A stretch of DNA of 6,535 nucleotides from Burkholderiales bacterium. GTDB taxonomy: Bacteria > Pseudomonadota > Gammaproteobacteria > Burkholderiales > Ga0077523. Positions within the stretch are counted from its first letter, which is position 1. Each line of letters opens with the position of its first letter. The DNA lies in the NCBI GenBank assembly GCA_025459035.1, contig JALORJ010000152.1, positions 1-6,535 on the forward strand. Reading direction: 5' to 3'. This document shows, one piece after another, positions 5,579-6,535 of the stretch. The position numbers and the translations under genes were made by a program. Below the pieces are notes generated by a model. The model did not search any database. It was given only the letters and a program-made list of their open reading frames with translations, and was not told the origin of the DNA.

Positions 5579-6304
5579 GTGATCGAGACTGTGCGCGACG
5601 AGGTGCGCGTGCTGTGGCGGCTGCTGGCCGGCCAGCCGCGCCGCGGCACGCACGCGCACCGCCTCGACCGCTTCTACGGCCCGCAGGCCGCGGCGTACGA
5701 CCGCACCCGCGAGCACCTGCTGCACGGCAAGCGGCTGCTGGTCGACCTGCTCGACCTGCCGCCCGACGCGCATGTCGTCGAACTGGGCGCCGGCACCGGG
5801 GCGCTGCTCGACCTGCTCGGCCCGCGCGTGGCGCAGTGCCGGCGCATCGACCTGGTCGACCTGTGCGAGCCGCTGCTCGCGGTCGCGCGGCAGCGCGCGG
5901 CCGGCCACCCCGGCGTGCACGTCGCGCACGCCGACGCGACACGCTGGCAGCCCGACGCGCGCCCCGACGTGGTCGTGCTGTCGTACGCGCTGACGATGAT
6001 CCCGGACTGGTACGCCGCGATCGACCACGCGCTCGCGATGCTGGCGCCGGGCGGCGTGCTGGCCGTCGCCGACTTCCACGTGTCGCGGCGCGATCCGCCG
6101 CCGGGCTTCGAGCGCCACGGCGCCTTCACGCGCCACTTCTGGCCGATGTGGTTCGGCCACGACGGCGTGCGCCCGAACCCCGACCACCTGCCATACCTCG
6201 CGCACCGTTGCCGCACGCTCGTGCAGCTGGAGCGGCGTGGATCGGTGCCGTGGCTGCCGGGCGTGCGCGTGCCGTTCTACGTGTTCATCGGCCGGCCGCG
6301 CTGA
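5579..6304 (+). CDS. btaB: BtaB-like S-adenosylmethionine-dependent N-methyltransferase, 241 aa
   Basis: This is the predicted second step of DGTS synthesis: three successive N-methylations of diacylglyceryl-homoserine using S-adenosylmethionine. It is a class I methyltransferase. Motif I is VVELGAGTG (66-74), the acidic residue contacting the ribose is D94 in IDLVDLCEPLL, a further acidic motif is ADAT (118-121), and the post-motif region is VVVLSYALTMIPDW (131-144). LAPGGVLAVADFHVS (155-169) is the beta-5 segment. The N-terminal FYGPQAAAYDRTRE and C-terminal HFWPMWFGHDGV...PDHLPYL blocks are what I expect of BtaB rather than ubiquinone or phosphatidylethanolamine methyltransferases. No membrane segment is seen. 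It starts with GTG 5579 behind AGGGGG at 5568-5573, and lies 22 nt after btaA in the same direction, so it is co-transcribed and probably translationally coupled. The length is normal for the family. Confidence 0.88.
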   Translation: MIETVRDEVRVLWRLLAGQPRRGTHAHRLDRFYGPQAAAYDRTREHLLHGKRLLVDLLDLPPDAHVVELGAGTGALLDLLGPRVAQCRRIDLVDLCEPLLAVARQRAAGHPGVHVAHADATRWQPDARPDVVVLSYALTMIPDWYAAIDHALAMLAPGGVLAVADFHVSRRDPPPGFERHGAFTRHFWPMWFGHDGVRPNPDHLPYLAHRCRTLVQLERRGSVPWLPGVRVPFYVFIGRPR

Positions 6305-6535
6305 CGCGCCCGGGCGGGGGGGCGGCGCCGAGCGGATGCGGCGTGCGCGCGATGTTCCGGGCAGCGGGCCGCGACAAACCGTTTGCCACCCACCCTCACG
6401 CCTCACTAGGTTCGAGGCAAGTCCGAGACGTCTCTTGGTCCCCAGACACCACGGTCTCGACGCGGTGCCGGCGTGCGCTGTCGTGCACGGCGCCGCGATC
6501 GAGCGGCCGAGCGCCCTGAAGACCACAACGACACA
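6305..6535. other. Gene-free 3' region, probable upstream region of a gene beyond the window
   Basis: No credible coding sequence is present in these 231 bases. A 10-bp palindrome CGCCCGGGCG lies just after the btaB stop. CAAAC-C-GTTTG (6375-6385) and GAGACGTCTC (6425-6434) are short perfect palindromes. A possible but weak promoter is TTTGCC (6382-6387) with TAGGTT (6407-6412), spacer 19 nt, in the least GC-rich stretch of the region. No clear T-tract terminator for btaB is visible. Confidence 0.4.

Noticed and set aside
4294..5649. A 451-codon open frame on the minus strand opposite btaA
   Set aside because: It is antisense to a well-supported gene, its composition is Arg/Ala/Val/His-biased as expected for a GC-rich shadow frame, and it shows no family motif.
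6406..6424. tRNA T-arm-like sequence GGTTCGAGG
   Set aside because: There are no acceptor, D or anticodon stems around it.
6351..6519. A 55-residue open frame after btaB
   Set aside because: There is no ribosome binding site, the Ser/Arg/Thr composition is random-like, and the frame is an extension of a btaB shadow frame.
5513..6526. A 337-codon open frame on the minus strand opposite btaB
   Set aside because: It is a shadow of btaB, with no recognisable domain and low-complexity Arg/Ala content.
1..6535. CRISPR arrays, insertion sequences, phage or toxin-antitoxin genes
   Set aside because: I found no regularly spaced repeats, terminal inverted repeats, transposase, integrase or small paired genes. 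Composition is uniform across the window.

Overview
This is a 6.5-kb chromosomal segment with very high GC content and strong GC bias at third codon positions. Two PEP-CTERM exoproteins, a LuxR-type response regulator and a btaA-btaB betaine-lipid pair together suggest a Gram-negative proteobacterium, most likely a betaproteobacterium of the Burkholderiales type. That placement is an inference from gene content and style; no rRNA or other marker gene is present. There are no tRNAs, CRISPR arrays, insertion sequences or prophage genes. The window reads as ordinary chromosome with some uncommon accessory functions.

Layout, left to right. (1) The 3' part of a response regulator with a C-terminal LuxR helix-turn-helix (+). 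(2) A small PEP-CTERM protein with its own candidate sigma-70 promoter and a long leader (+). (3) Two back-to-back hairpins, one a good terminator. (4) A second, larger PEP-CTERM protein facing the first (-). (5) A 215-bp divergent promoter region with a near-palindrome. (6) An SDR-fold protein whose active site matches halohydrin dehalogenases rather than dehydrogenases (+). (7) A nicotinamidase of the PncA type carrying a Tat export signal (-). (8) btaA and btaB in tandem (+), predicted to make the phosphorus-free betaine lipid DGTS. (9) About 230 bp of gene-free DNA, probably the upstream region of a gene beyond the window.

How the genes relate. btaA and btaB are a clear two-gene operon for one pathway: BtaA puts the homoserine headgroup on diacylglycerol and BtaB trimethylates it. 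The two PEP-CTERM proteins would both be exported by Sec and processed by an exosortase encoded elsewhere. The response regulator could control neighbouring surface genes, but the sequence does not show this. The halohydrin dehalogenase-like protein and the exported nicotinamidase are each single-gene units, with no partner enzymes nearby.

The points most worth attention are the halohydrin dehalogenase signature (T-x4-F-x-G plus S-x12-Y-x3-R), the apparently periplasmic nicotinamidase, and the betaine-lipid operon with a weak Pho-box-like sequence upstream.
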